Origin: Myrica gale
Lineage: Eukaryota; Streptophyta; Magnoliopsida; Fagales; Myricaceae
Direction: 5' to 3'
Length of the DNA: 64,000 nucleotides
Assembly (NCBI GenBank): GCA_963930655.1
Contig: OZ005616.1
Span: 10,568,001-10,632,000 of the forward strand
This document shows, piece after piece, positions 11,729 through 24,078 of the stretch. Both the position numbers and the translations under genes were made by a program. Positions within the stretch are counted from its first letter, which is position 1. Every line of letters starts with the position of its first letter. The notes under the pieces are model-generated. The model was not told the origin of the DNA, did no database searches, and saw only the letters and a list, made by a program, of their open reading frames with translations.

Positions 11729-13151
11729 GGGAATTTGAAAATTTAGTCCTTGGGTTTATACCCCTTTTGCAAATGGGTCCTTCATATTCAAACTTCAAAA
11801 GAAAAGCCCTCAAACTTTCTACCTTTGGCACAGAGGCCCTTCCGTTAGCCTTCCGTCCATCAACCTAACGGAATCTCCAGCCACGTCAGATAAGTATCCA
11901 CGTGGTTACAAAATAAATGAGGTCAGCGTTCAGGCCAGCGTCTAAATTAGCTAGAACATGCATCAGTTTGCAAACGACGACGTTGAAGAGAAGGGTTATG
12001 CATTTTGGGATTTCTTCGAGCAACCATCTTGCTTTGTAAATGAAACGACATCGCACGAAATAGGAGGTACCAAGTCTTGGTAAAAATTTCACAACCCGAT
12101 CGAGTTGTCTCGAAAGTTCTTTTTTTTATTTCCCCAAATCACTCTTGCGTTCTAAACACTTAAACCTAGACAAAATCACCACGAGACAAAACTCTTCGTG
12201 TTGGGAAAATCTGCCTGTGCTTTTCGGTAAAGTAAGTGACGAAAGGAAGGAAGTTATCAGTGGTTCCAGATCTGATTTTTGTTTCGAAGTACCAAAGTGC
12301 TCTTGCAGACATGTCTTCAGGTATGGAGGGACCCATATTGCTTCTAAAGTGAAAGTTGTCTATATTTTGGGTGTACCCATCTTATATTCTAGTGTGCTTT
12401 TTGTGATGACTGCGTGTTATTCGTTGCCTTTTAATGTAGGGTCTGTTGTTGGTTTGTTTTTGTCGTGAGGTATGAAAAGGTCAACACGATTTTTTCTTGT
12501 TTTGTAATTGTCTTATACAATACAAAGTGGTCCCTAGGTTTTAGATGCATTTGGGTCATTATTAAATGTTGTCTAGGGTGTATGGTTCAGTTCAGTCAAA
12601 TTCATTTTTTATTCCTACTTGAACTTGCTTGTGGACCGAAAAATACTCAAATTGTATCTTTCGTTGGTTTACTCAAATTGTTTCCTTCATTGGTTCGTGA
12701 ATAAGCCTAAATTATCTAGGGAAAAATAATAAGATTAAAACCTATTGTTAATACTTGGATGTTATTTTTTGTTAATAAGCACGTTCAAGTATTGATCTAT
12801 ATGTTCCTTATCAAATATTAAAACCTATTGTTAATTTCTGTATCTTGTTTTCTGTTATTAAACTATTGTTAATAAAGCCGTTCAATTCTACCCTATCTAC
12901 TAGTTTGTTTGATTGAATTTGTTTGTCCCCCACCAATTCATGAATATAGAAACTTGAACCATTATAAAGTAGACATGGTAGAATTGAATTGTTTAGTTCC
13001 TCAGAAGTCTTGAACCATTATAAAGTTTTAATCGTTCTTTCTAGCCAATGATCTTCAGCAAATTTTATTCATAAAAAAATGTTCTTCAGCAAATTATTTA
13101 TTTTTCCATATACTAATTAAGTTTCCTTTGGTTTTAGGGACGCTGTGAATA

Positions 13152-13910
13152 GTGGTCTATCATGGTGGTACTTTTTTAGGAGCTCCGGGTCATTTATATG
13201 TTGGAGGAGAGGCTGAAGTCATCGGGAAAATGGATCCCGATTATATCTCAGTGGAAGAAATTGGATATGCCATAAAGGGTCTTGGCTATGTACAAGCGGG
13301 TGATCTTTGGTATACGTTTGACGATGATGGCTGGCAGACCGTGAAAACTTTTAAAAGCGACAAAGATGTAATCAACATGATTAATAGATCCCGAGATGAA
13401 AAGAGAGAAGTTCTAAACATTTTCGTAGAGCATGTCATTGATGAGGCAGAGTTGGTTGGGATAGATTCTGATTTGATGGAAGTTGGAGCTGGTCCATTAA
13501 TGCTCCTGGGTAGTGGTATTGAAGAGGGAAGGGGTCTTACAAATGAGGAGACTGGTGAGGAGGAGTGAGCGGATGTTTGTAGAGGTGGGAAGGATGATGA
13601 AAATAATGAGGGTAGGGAAGATGATGAGGGGTCAGATTATGGGACCGAATTGAGTGACTTCTCTGGGAAGGATGCTGATGAACCTGAGGCGTATGTGGAG
13701 GTTGGGAATCCAAAGGCTAGACAACAAAATATGGATACTAATGTTGATTGGCTTGGAACCTTTCCAAGAACCGCAACTGGTGAGGCAGGTGATGGTGTGG
13801 ACTCGGAGTATGAAGAGTACGAAGAGTTTCGGAGTTGGGACGGATCTGATAGTGGTAGGCGCCATGCAGAGTTTAATGAAAAAGTAGATATGCAGGGGGA
13901 TGAAAATTGA
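13152..13910 (+). pseudogene. MULE transposase N-terminus (PB1-like domain plus acidic tail)
   Basis: The frame begins VVYHGGTFLGAPGHLYVGGE and includes DPDYISVEEI and GYVQAGDLWY. This is the N-terminal PB1-like domain that precedes the catalytic domain in many plant MuDR-type transposases (pattern HHGGxF..YxGG..DxDxxSxxE). It follows a TTTTAG acceptor-like site, so a first exon probably lay upstream. No ATG opens this frame. One in-frame TGA at 13566-13568 separates the domain (about 138 codons) from an Asp/Glu-rich linker (13569-13910) ending RHAEFNEKVDM, where the conserved region before the transposase core would start. The core itself is missing. Confidence 0.7.
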
Positions 13911-14349
13911 TGTTTATATTTGTTTGCTTATTTTGTATTTTGGATGGAGTAGTTGGACAAAATTGGTAATGGATGCATGTTTATGACTGCACTTTCTAGA
14001 TTTTTGTAGGTCATGTGACTGCACTTTCTGGATTTTATAGATATGAACAACATTGAACTATATTTGAAATGACAGAATAGGTTACATTGATATTGGAATG
14101 AATGTAACAGATGTTAAAATCTGCGAATGATGCTGATATATAAAAAGGAAAATAAAAGTTGTACTTAATGTGTAAATAATTGGTCCATTTGTGGACAAAT
14201 ATACTATTTCATTAGGAACAAAGATAATACATTCAGTATCCTACCATTACACATTGTAATTGACAAAAGCAGCAAGGTACAAAATGATCTACGCATCACC
14301 CATCCTACAACATAAGTTAATACAACAAAATGATCTCTATAACAGTACA

Positions 14350-14562
14350 TCATTTCCATCCACTCCATAACAACATTCTCATAACTGCAATCACACCCCA
14401 TGACACTCCCACATTACACTTAAGCATTGTCATAGAACGCTTATTCACAGCCATCTCAGCTTCTAGATCCCTTATTTTCTTCGTTAAATACCGTCCCACT
14501 TCCATTCCACGTGGGCAGGTGCGTGGATCGAACCAGCAAAAAAAGCCACATCGTTTCTGCAA
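14350..14562 (-). CDS. GRF-type zinc-finger-like fragment
   Basis: The 70-residue frame reads KRCGFFCWFDPRTCPRGMEV, then a helical segment (TKKIRDLEAEM) and a hydrophobic C-terminal part (GVIAVMRMLLW). Plant GRF zinc-finger proteins share a CGFFxWxDxxxCPR block, a coiled coil and often a short hydrophobic tail. The first half of the finger (CxCG and the GRxFxxCP part) should come from an upstream exon, which I could not find at 14570-15200. It lies inside the MULE on the strand opposite to the transposase piece. It may be a captured gene or an accessory gene of the element. Expression is unknown. Confidence 0.5.
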   Translation of the reverse strand: MQKRCGFFCWFDPRTCPRGMEVGRYLTKKIRDLEAEMAVNKRSMTMLKCNVGVSWGVIAVMRMLLWSGWK

Positions 14563-16089
14563 AAAATGAGAGCCCTAAGTCAAAAACAAATTTGCATAAG
14601 TGTTAGCCCAATGTCGTTTTGTAAAACAAGACTAGAGAAAGAGCATATTGAGAGGATACACTAGAGATCATAAATTGTTGAAGAAAGAACAAAATATTTC
14701 TTTTGTTCCTTCCAGGCGATCGAAAAATAAAGATTTGAATAATTATAACACTGAATTCTAATTTATAGATTTCACTTCACTTGCACCTGGAACAAAGAAT
14801 ACAGGTTATGGGTTGCAACTCCCCAAGTTCCAAGTTGTTTTTGTCTTCTGCCAAATTTTGTCAGTTACATTCAGAAGCTAAATTCAGATCAGAAGGTCAT
14901 AATTATAGTTAGTTTGTAATCTAAATGTTGAAGTAACTAATTAGCCTAAAAATACGTTCAAGCACCAGGAATAAGGAAATGTTTATTTTCACTTTGAAAC
15001 CAGGTTGTATAGCAGAAATTAAGGTTGGCCCTAACCCCTTCATTCACTTGACCATTATTGTTTCATTTTGCTGGGGGGAAATCTGGGGTATAAGCCGAAG
15101 TTTGTCCATGCACTGCTTACAAGATTCTTTTCATCCCTTCAATTCTTCTCTTCCTAATTTTTGGGCAACCACACGGACCCTTGCTGGCTGAGACATTAAC
15201 ACAAGCACCTAATTTACTACTTCATACTAGTGCGTTATATATAGTGGCGTGTTGAAATATATCTACACAAACGCCCACATACAAATATATATTTAAAGAA
15301 AACGTATTAAGAAGGTTATAAAGAAGTGCCAACTACTGCATTTCTGTTATTGTAGGACAAAATGAAGTCAAAGGAATGCAAGTAGTTTAGTAGCTGATGC
15401 GGTGTGGAAGGGCATGGAATCAATTCGTTCAGGTCATTTTCTTTTAGCTTTTCTACCTAGAACGAATATGCATCCGATCAAAATTTCCTTTAGCATTTCA
15501 ACTGAGTTTGAATCAACTCTAAATATATGAGCTCTCAAATAGGAAAAATTCAAAGTGATGAGCTCTCAGATAGGAAAAATTTAGGATATTACCCTGCATT
15601 CTTAGACATATCTCAGACAATGAGAAAGCTCCAACTTGCAACAACTTCGGAGATCATAGTTCGGAGTGCAGCAAATCGTGAATGATGCTAGCTTACGCGC
15701 TAGGGTTCATACGAAATGGAAATGGGGGTCTGCTTTAGTAGGCAAGGGCAGTACGCAAGGGCTTAAGAAAATGAGGGACTAAACGGTGTGTTTTATGCTT
15801 TCATTCAAACCATGTGTTTCAAATTCATTGACTAAACTGTGTATTTTGAAAATTCTTCCCCCCGAAACGGTGTGTTTGGCTCTTAGTCAAAACGGTGTAC
15901 TTAAGTGAAAGCTGAGTTGGATGATGACATGGCGATTTCGTTAGGTTGATGGACGGAAGGCTAACGGAAGGGCCTCTGTGCCAAAGGTAGAAAGTTTGAG
16001 GGCTTTTCTTTTGAAGTTTGAATATGAAGGACCCATTTGCAAAAGGGGTATAAACCCAAGGACTAAATTGCCAAATTCCCTAAATCTCA

Positions 16090-16382
16090 AGAACATTACA
16101 TATAAAATTGTCACAAACCATGCCAAAAACTAATGGATCTAACAGAGATCTTTTAGTATCAGTAAATTTATTTATATCATTTCCTATTTATTATACCATA
16201 CAAAAAATTATAATTTTAGTGATTAATGTGGTGAATATTGAGACTCAAAAATTCGAAATATATATTTGGTTTGAAATAAAGGGGAGAATTTATACAAGTT
16301 TGTATATATTGTAGAGCAAAGTACTTGTACTTAATGAGATTCACAACTCAAATATTGGACCTTGAATCTTGTACTTACTGAC
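16090..16382 (-). other. Remaining intron of defensin copy C
   Basis: From about 16130 the sequence again matches the copy A intron (ATTTATATCATTTCCTATTT, GATTAATGTGGTGAATATTGAGAC, AAATAAAGGGGAGAATTT). The 5' splice donor GTCAGTAAGT is at 16373-16382 on the minus strand. This shows that exon 2 at 8534 and exon 1 at 16383 belonged to one gene. Confidence 0.8.
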
Positions 16383-16449
16383 CTGTACTTGCAACGAGGA
16401 TCAAGATCAGAATGAATATAGGAACAATACAACCACGTTGAGGAGACTT
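16383..16449 (-). pseudogene. Defensin copy C, exon 1 (start lost)
   Basis: The minus strand reads SPQRGCIVPIFILILILVAS-T then the first base of the Gly codon and a GT donor. This is the hydrophobic signal peptide of copy A with two extra residues. The exon is cut at 16449 inside the Lys codon. In copy A the next bases are the AGCCAT of Ala-Met, but here LINE sequence starts. The initiator codon, TATA box and promoter are therefore gone from this place. Confidence 0.85.
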
Positions 16450-16960
16450 CTCTGGAGCTGAATACAAAGTTCTTCCACTCCTCCACTGTCATAAGCCGTT
16501 TTCCGTAATCAAGTTTTTCGCTTCAAGAATTCTGATGGTCTTTGGCAGGAGGCTCGGTTTCCACTGGTTCTCTTCTTCTGCAATACTATCAATCCCTATA
16601 TTCTTCTGTTGATCCCATTTTTTCACCTCGGACATGGAAGGCTTGATCCTATCAACAGTTTTTGAGGACGATAATCTGATGTTGTCTGTTGTTCCCTCTG
16701 GAGCTGAGATTTTTGCTACTTTGTGTTGTAGGAACTTGAGGAAAGCCCTGAGCTCGGATGGTATGACGGGTTCTTTCTTTAAATCCTTTTGGTCGATTGT
16801 GGGTTCGGATGTTATCACAATGGCCTAGTAGTTCTTTGTGTCCAGGTGAGCTCCTTCAACAGATTAATTTGCAAATTTGGTTTTGATTTCGAAGATCCAG
16901 CACCCGACCTTACCCTCTCATTTCCGCACTATCAGCCTATGTAATATTTTGTATAAGATT

Positions 16961-17320
16961 TATCACAGCTTGAAGATGTTGAGTGCTCTCGCGTCACTCT
17001 CTCCACAGAACCAGAACACTTCTCTTGTGTCAAAGTGCAGTCAGTCTTGCCCTCCCTCTAACATAAGGCCTCCAGCTACGCAAGCCGTTGATCAAGCTAC
17101 TCTTACCATAGCCCATATCACTGCACCTGCTGCTGTTATTTCGAAAGAGTCCTTTTGTTACGTAGAAGTGGTCCCCTGCATATTGTTAAGGGTTGTTTGC
17201 TTTTCATTATTCTTTATATACTGTGTACAGTCCTTACGATTAGTGCGTGAATCGAATATTCAAAGTTCTTCCACATTTCTCTCCGCTGTTGCGTTTACCT
17301 CTGCATTACCAAACCATACA
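16961..17320 (+). repeat. 5' LTR of the copia element
   Basis: The 360-base left repeat pairs with 26469-26852. The expected TG at its start reads TA here and TC in the other copy. It is followed directly by the primer-binding site. Confidence 0.85.
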
Positions 17321-20300
17321 TGGTATCAAAGGACCACGGCAGCTGCAGAAGACGAACACGTCGTGGTTAGCTTGAAAACCAAAACCCATACACCAATATG
17401 ACTGACCCAAACAACCCTTTTCGCATTGAAGCTTTTGATAGCCGAGGAACCATTCTAGTCATAGAACAACTAACAACCGAGAATTATCCCACTTGGTCCT
17501 GCTCCATGCTGGGAGCACTCTGGGCCGAAAACAAAGTGGGGTTTATCAATGGCACCCTTGCAAAATCTGCGGAGGATGAAGCTCTATTTGAGATGGGGAT
17601 ATCATGGATTCAAAACTCCATCTCTCTGCCTTTGTGATCCAGTGTAGCCTTCGTTGATGAGGCCATGGAAATTTGGTGTGAGTGCTTTACACAACAGAAC
17701 GAGCCAAGGATATATGAGCTCAAACGAGCGTTGAACAACCTGACCCAGGGTGAAGACACAGCCAGCGCTTATTATGGTAAATTGAAAACACTTTGGGATG
17801 AACTTGTTGTTTATGAACCTATACATGCTTGTAGTTGAGGTAATTTAAAAAAGCTGACTGAAAGATATCGACAAGACTGTGTTATACAGTTTTTTATGGG
17901 TTTACAAGACTCTTATTCTAACGTAAGAGACCAAGTCATGATGCTTAAACCTTTGCCGACAGTAACAAGGTTTTCTCCTATGTTCAGCAACACGAACGTC
18001 AAAGAAGTGTCCTCTCTCGTAATATTGGGCCTGAAACCGTAGAACTCTTTAGCAGAAAGTTGCCTGGGAATTTTAAAAGTAGCTACAAGTCAACTGGAAC
18101 TTTTAAAAGGGACAATCCATATTGCTCTCACTGCAAAATTCCTAGACATATTCCCGAGAATTGCTTTAAAGCAGGGAATGCAAAGCCTCCCACTTGCTCC
18201 CATTGTGACATGACTTGGCACACCAAGGATCGGTGCTATAAACTTCATGGATACCCACCGGGCCATAAACTTCATGGCAAGGGAAAATCCACTAGTTCCT
18301 TTGCTAATCAGATTTTTGCAAATCAGATTTCTGGGCATATTTTGAACGAGAGTGAGGATGACAGTGAGAGTCCTATTTCATTAACTAATGGATAGTATCA
18401 CGGAATCATGGCATTGCTTAAGACTAAAGATCATTCGGTCACTTCTCCTTCAGCCAACCATATCCAGACTATTTCCAACGCTTCTCCAACTATGTCTGGT
18501 ATCTCTATAAGATTGTCTGCTACACACTCTTCACACACCTCTCTCACTATCCCTTGGATTATTGACACCGGTGCCACAGATCACATGATCTATGACATGA
18601 CTCTTTTTAAGCATATTACTTCTAAGGTTACTTACTCTGTCAAACTTCCAAATGGTAAAATGGCTTCAGTTACACATATTGGAACCGTTCGGCTTAACAA
18701 TTCTCTTATTTTGCAAAATGTGTTGTGTCCCCTCTTTTAGCTTCAAACTTTTTTCTGCAAAAATCTTTCTTAACAGATAAATTGTTGTTTAATTTCTTCC
18801 CAAATTTTTTTTTCATTCAGGACCTTGTATCCGAGAAGACGATTGGGAAGGGTGAAGTTACTCATGGGCTGTACTATCTCCAGACACAAAAAGTTTTCCC
18901 GATTAACTTTCTACTATTTTATCCACATATTGTGCTTCTTTGTCTTCTGTCAATGCAGCTGCTGCCACAAAGTCCACCGAATATGATCTGTGGCACTACC
19001 GCCTAGGCCATCCTGCCACTTCAGGCATAAGCCTCATCCAAGATGCAGTTGTGATGTCTACATCACCTCCAGACTTCCTTTGCACCATTTGTCCTTTATC
19101 CAAGCAGCCGAAACTCCCTTTCCACAAAAACACCCACATTTCCTCTTCTCTTTTTGAGCTTGTCGACATTGATATATGGGGCTCGTGTTCAGTTTGTGCT
19201 TACGATGGTAGTAGATACTTTATGACTATTGTTGAGGATTTATCACGTTGTACTTGGACTTATATGTTCAAAAGAAAGATGCAAGAAATTGTCTCAAAGC
19301 TTTTGTAGCATTAGTTGAAACTCAATTTTCCATCAAAATTAAGACGATTCGCAATGACAATGGTCCAGAGTTTATTATCCCAAAATTGTATGCAGACAAA
19401 GAAATTATACACCAACGTACCTATGTTGAAACACCTGAGCAAAATAGTGCAGTAGAACGTAAACACCAACATATTTTAAAGGTAGCTAGGGTCCTACGTT
19501 TTCAATCTAGTCTTACCCTGAAATCTTACCCTGAAATTCTAGACAGATTGCATTATGACAGGTACCTACCTCATTAATCGTCTCCCTACACCATTGCTCG
19601 CCAACAAATCCCCTTTTGAAATACCTTTTCAAAAAATACCTTTTTATGCTCATCTTAAAGTTTTCGGGTGTTTGGCAATGCTTCCACTCTGTCTCAATCT
19701 GGTGACAAGAAATCATCTCCCTACACCATTGCTTGTCACCAGATTGTCTGCCTTATCCTCCTGCCAACTTTTCTCTAGATACATCTCATGCATCTCCATC
19801 ATCTAATGATGCTGAGGTGGATTTTTCTCAGTATATTTCTCCTAACACATCACCTTTGCCTATGACTAGTTCGGACTTTTCACCATCTCCTCAAAAGTCT
19901 CTAGCACTTATACCTGGCTTCGGTTACTATCCCCACCCTTATTATCCCCATTGTTCACATCCATGGCCCAAATCTAAAGTTGGGCATCTAAGGGTCACAA
20001 AATGGCCAGCTCAATTAATGAACCCAGGTTAACAAAATTTACCCAAGTTAAGCAAACTACACTGGTTAGTCGAGGCCCTTCTTCGATGGGTAAATGGGTT
20101 CCCTTGCATTTCCGTGAAAGAGAAAGAAGTGAGAGTGAGGGTAGCCGCCGAGGCGAACTCAGGCTGAGTCAAGAACTGATTCATAATGACCTCTTCAATC
20201 TTCGAATAGCTCTCTGGCTTGCAGGAACCTTTACTAGAGTGTCGAGCCGTGATCAACATTTTTATAGAAATTTGGATTGCTTGATGTGGAGGTCAGAGCC

Positions 20301-20751
20301 ATATCTTTGTTATTTCGGATTGCTTTATTAGTAAGTCATTCACTCTGTTTCTATTATTTGATCTTGTTTTTCATCCTTTACTTTGCTTTGAGCTGAAAAT
20401 GGAAGTTTCTCTGTGGAATCTTGGTCTGACATGGGAGCAGTTTATTTGGTTATAACTTTGAATTCTTGAAATTTCTTGGAGAATTTGAGTCGGTCGTTTT
20501 TTAGCTTTGGGTAAAGTTGTGGGTTTATGGGGGTTCTCTTTATTGGCGTTTTTGCTTTGCGGTCACATGAATCCTTGTTGAATTGCTGGTTAGTGAGAGG
20601 TGCTTCTCTTGCTGGAGGTGAAGATTTGAGATTTAGGTGTTTATTCTCGTTTTTTTAAATGAAAACAAAATTTCCCCATCTTTTTTTATTAGATTCATGA
20701 AACTGTTATTGATGATGGTTTTCTTATTCTTTAATTTTTTTGGAATTCACT

Positions 20752-21030
20752 AGAGTGTCGTGATCCAGCCCATTCACCATTGAATCTTTCCACGGAGCTT
20801 CGCCTTGGTCTCGGCCTGTTTCGCTTAGCCACCGGCTCCGAATACCCCCAGATCTCCAAGCAGTTCGGTGTCTCAGAGTCCGTGGCAAAATTCTGCACCA
20901 AGCAATTGTGCCGTGTCCTATGCACCGATTTCCGATTCTGGGTCACTTTTCCAACCCCAAAAGAGCTTGAATCTGTGTCCACAGGTTTCCAAAGCCTTGC
21001 CGGATTGCCGAATTTTTGTAGCATTGGAGA
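20752..21030 (+). pseudogene. ALP1-like (PIF/Harbinger nuclease-derived) fragment captured by the MULE
   Basis: The frame reads SPLNLSTELRLGLGLFRLAT, then YPQISKQFGVSESVAKFC, QLCRVLC, FRFWVTFPTPKELESVS and FQSLAGLPNFC. This matches the helix-turn-helix-like and pre-catalytic region of plant ALP1-like proteins, which derive from the PIF/Harbinger transposase (cf. SLAGLPNCCGVIDCTRF). The frame leaves the family just where the first catalytic Asp motif would come. No ATG opens it. It lies between the left TIR and the transposase gene, in opposite orientation to the latter, as captured fragments in Pack-MULEs often do. The sequence just upstream (20225-20250) has a similar ACTAGAGTGTCG junction, which may mark a fused exon edge. 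Confidence 0.7.
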
Positions 21031-21049
21031 CTTTGTATGGTTGTTCTGT

Positions 21050-21190
21050 CTTGTAAAGTGCAGCAAGTGTGCAGTAACTGTCTTGTAAAGTGTCCTGTGC
21101 AGCAAGTGTCTTGTAAAGTGCAGCAACTGTGCTGTTTTTTTTTTTTTGCAAAGTGCAGCAACTCTGCTCATTTACATGAGCTTTTGTTTG
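21050..21190. repeat. Short tandem repeat of CTTGTAAAGTGCAGCAA units
   Basis: Four imperfect units of CTTGTAAAGTG(CAGCAA) follow the ALP1-like fragment, with a T run at 21136-21148. It lies inside the MULE. Confidence 0.65.
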
Positions 21191-21426
21191 GTTGTAAACT
21201 GCAGCAGAACATGTAATGACAGTGGGAAATTTATGATGCATGTATTTTGAATCCTTTTCAAGAGGTCCTATAAGTTGTTGAAATGTGTAAAACATGTCTT
21301 GTGTTTTTATACACAACAATTGTGCACAAACAAATTCAAAATATAACAAGGTTTGGGAGCTGATGAATCTTAAAATCGTTGGACACATTAACTGTAGGTT
21401 TTACAACTACATCACAAGTACACAAA

Positions 21427-21555
21427 CATTACAAGGTTTACAATGCATTGTTGCAACTAATATAAATTACACTGAGTGACCTTACAAGGTTTACATTGCA
21501 TTGATGCAACTACTATAAATTACACTGAGTGACGTTACAAGGTTTACATTACAAA
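21427..21555. repeat. About 58-bp tandem duplication inside the MULE
   Basis: Two and a half copies of a unit containing TTACAAGGTTTACA, TGCATTG and TAAATTACACTGAGTGAC lie 3' of the transposase gene. Confidence 0.75.
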
Positions 21556-21859
21556 ATACACACTGCATTTACCATCACAAAGTGACACATTACAACACCT
21601 ATTGGAGGTCCACTACTCAATAACTATTCATCTATCAAAAAACAGGTCATCACTAACTACGCCGACGAGCTTCTGGAAAATACAGCACCTAAGACAATTT
21701 CAAACTTTTGCATCGGATGGTCCACTGATTTTTAGTGAAGATGTCGGGATCATGCTGCAATTACATGAAAACAATCATTTCAGCCAAACAAACATTATTT
21801 TTTCTATGCAAACGAACTGACATGTTTTTTTATATTCAAACAAACTTACTCCAACTCTT

Positions 21860-24078
21860 CTATAACTCGTCAAGACTCCTAAATCGTCCCGTAATCGATT
21901 CGTCCTCGCCCTCATCAAGTAGTTGCAAATGACGAGCAGTTGGTTGTGATGAGGCACGACCACCCCCCCGACCACGAGAAGGACCACGCTTATTTCCTTG
22001 GTGCTTTGGCGGCCGAGACTTAAAACCTTTTGCAATGATGGGGATATCAACACCCACTCCAAAACCGTCACTAGTAGGGGCATCAGGATCTCCTTCATCT
22101 GACAAGTGATCAAGTTCCTTCTCTAGTTCTTGGTAGTAACAATCGAATATTGGCCAAGATTTATTTTTAGCCCCATGACGATGACATAATGAAGCAAACT
22201 GGTTAACATATATCCTTCGGTTAACCACCTTCAAAATGGTCGGATCATCCGTGCTGTGTGACCTGTTAATAGGAGCAACTGTCCTCCTAGCATCTTTTCT
22301 CCACCTTGACAGGATATACGCATCAGGAATAGCAAACAAACACTTCGCCCTCATTACAAATATAATATGGCTGCATATGATACCAAGAACATTGAAGTAT
22401 TTGCAACTGCAATGATACACCCCATTCTCCTCATGGATCACATAGCGCCTTGATGTTGAACAGTTATGGTCTTGGCCCCGACTGCATACATGTACCTCAA
22501 TATCTTCAGTGCCAGTAATTCCCAACCGACAGTTAGGCACAACATAGCCAGCTTCTCGTGATTGCTCCATATAAGCACGCAACATAGTGGGAGTGTAGAC
22601 TTCTGCCGCATGATCATGGAGCGGGTCCCCAGATCGTTCATTGTGCACTGTATCGAGCATCTTAAAATCTAGTTGTAGCTCGTTGTATCGCAAGTCATCG
22701 ACTGCTCGTTGAAAATGTCGTAGGAATCGGTTCATATTCAAGCCTAATTTCAAGAACCTACGCAATGTCGAATTGAAACACTCACTTAGCTGGGTCGTCC
22801 TCTTCCCAGCACAGAAGACGTTGCGTACATACTGTGGCTCCCATTTCTCCTGCTTCTCATATATCTTTTTTAACCATTCATTACCTTGGAGGTTATGGAG
22901 CTCAATCATTTTACTCCAATCCTGATCAAAGTGATCTACCTCGGGTTCAAAAAGAAGACGATTTCAATCTCTTTGGAAGTTCTTGTTGCTAGAAAGAAAT
23001 CCCAAATTCTTCAATGCATTTTGAGATATGTGCCAGGCACACAAAAAATGGTGTGTATCTGATAGGACAGATGGGATTGCAGCTAGCGTAGCTGCAACTG
23101 TCTCATCAAGCAATAGACTTGACCCGAACACGACCGAAGATCTGTGGTGATTAACCCCAACGAATACTCCCAATGGCCTATGCTCGTCATTCGTCCTGTA
23201 TGTAGTGTCAAATGAAACAAAGTCTCCAAATGCGGCATAGTCGCTTTGCATCGCATGGTCCGACCAAAAGACGTTAGTAATGTGTTCATCTTCATCCATC
23301 ATGACCCGAAAGAAAAATTGTGCATCCTTCTTCTGCTGATCACCGAACCAATTAAGAAGAACAGCTGCCACCCCAACTTCCATATTCTTAGATCTTATAC
23401 CATTTAGATAATTTTTGAAGTCTTGCTGAATGAAACCCAAGTGTTGTCTACCCCCAACCCGCACCGCCATCAGGTCAACTGCTAGTTTGGGTTGAATGCC
23501 TGCTCTCTCTGAATCTATAGCCTCGGAACACTGCAACTCACTCATTCCTCTGTTAGAACGGAGTAGGTTAACTTTGGAAGGTGTCGCCAACTCGTGGTTG
23601 TGTTGCGGAGACCAATCGAAGACCCAATACTTCCCATTAGGCTGTCGCTGAATAGTAAAACTTGTAAGGCACCCACATCTTGTGTTTCGTCGCTCTCGTT
23701 GCACTGGCACAAGCGGATCCTTTTCTTTTTTAATACCTTCTTTACTACAAACAAAAAATCTGCTAGTCCAATAGCCATGTTTTTTATGCTTGACACCATT
23801 TTGTATACGAATACTGAATCCTTGGTTAGTTGCATAACGATTGTACCAATTATATGCATGATCGACGTTATTCCATTGAAGGCTCCAAACATTTACTATG
23901 TCCCCGTTGTCCGCCTTTACCATGTCACCTACACGTAGGAACAAAAAAAATGATTAAACAAATCCTGAAAGAATTTAAGCCACTCAAATAAATCACAACC
24001 CAACTTACCTTCCGGATTAGAAATACTGCTAGACCCTTTTCTAGTGTGATTGTGATTAATCCCTTCCATTGTAGCCAT
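21860..24078 (-). pseudogene. FAR1/FRS-like MULE transposase, two exons, one stop
   Basis: FAR1-related proteins combine a WRKY-GCM1-type zinc finger, a MULE DDE transposase domain and a SWIM finger. Exon 1 (24009-24078) encodes MATMEGINHNHTRKG and ends at a GGAAG/GTAAGT donor. Exon 2 starts at 23928 after GTGTAG and runs to 21860, about 712 codons in all. The FAR1 domain (YNRYATNQGF, FFVCS, TRCGCLTSF, HNHEL) is followed by the MULE domain (FDTTYRTN, HFLCAWHIS, ECFNSTLRR) and SWIM (YHCSCKYFNVLGIICSHI). A Gly/Arg-rich stretch lies near the end. One TGA at 22964-22966 breaks exon 2 in mid-domain. Between LLLDET and SDTHHFLC about 30 residues are missing, including the usual TDQD with the second catalytic Asp. 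It is therefore inactive even apart from the stop. Whether it is the element's own gene or a captured FRS gene cannot be settled here. Confidence 0.88.

Larger units (their letters stand above)
11729..16080. mobile_element. Mutator-like element (MULE) with long TIRs
   Basis: Terminal inverted repeats of about 165 bases run from 11729 (GGGAATTTGAAAATTTAG) to about 11893 and from about 15915 to 16080. They include the shared GACGGAAGGCTAACGGAAGG block. The 9-bp target duplication TAAATCTCA is present on both sides (11720-11728 and 16081-16089) and is perfect. The element is 4352 bases. It encodes only an N-terminal MULE-transposase piece (13152-13910, plus strand) and a GRF-zinc-finger-like frame (14350-14562, minus strand). 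No DDE catalytic domain is left, so it is non-autonomous. The stretches 11894-13151, 13911-14349 and 14563-15914 hold introns or untranslated sequence with nothing recognised, except a PKCSC-containing frame near 12290. Confidence 0.9.

Noticed and set aside
14979-15191. Plus-strand frame inside the MULE as a gene
   Set aside because: No domain or splice context. It lies in sequence that shows no coding signal on either strand.
16877-17401. Open frame of 174 codons as a gene
   Set aside because: It runs from LINE sequence across the copia 5' LTR and primer-binding site. Only its first codons are meaningful, as LINE RT.
20943-21388. Cysteine-rich minus-strand frames as defensin-like peptides
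   Set aside because: They come from the antisense of short CTTGTAAAGTGCAGCAA repeats and lack any signal peptide or cysteine pattern of a known family.
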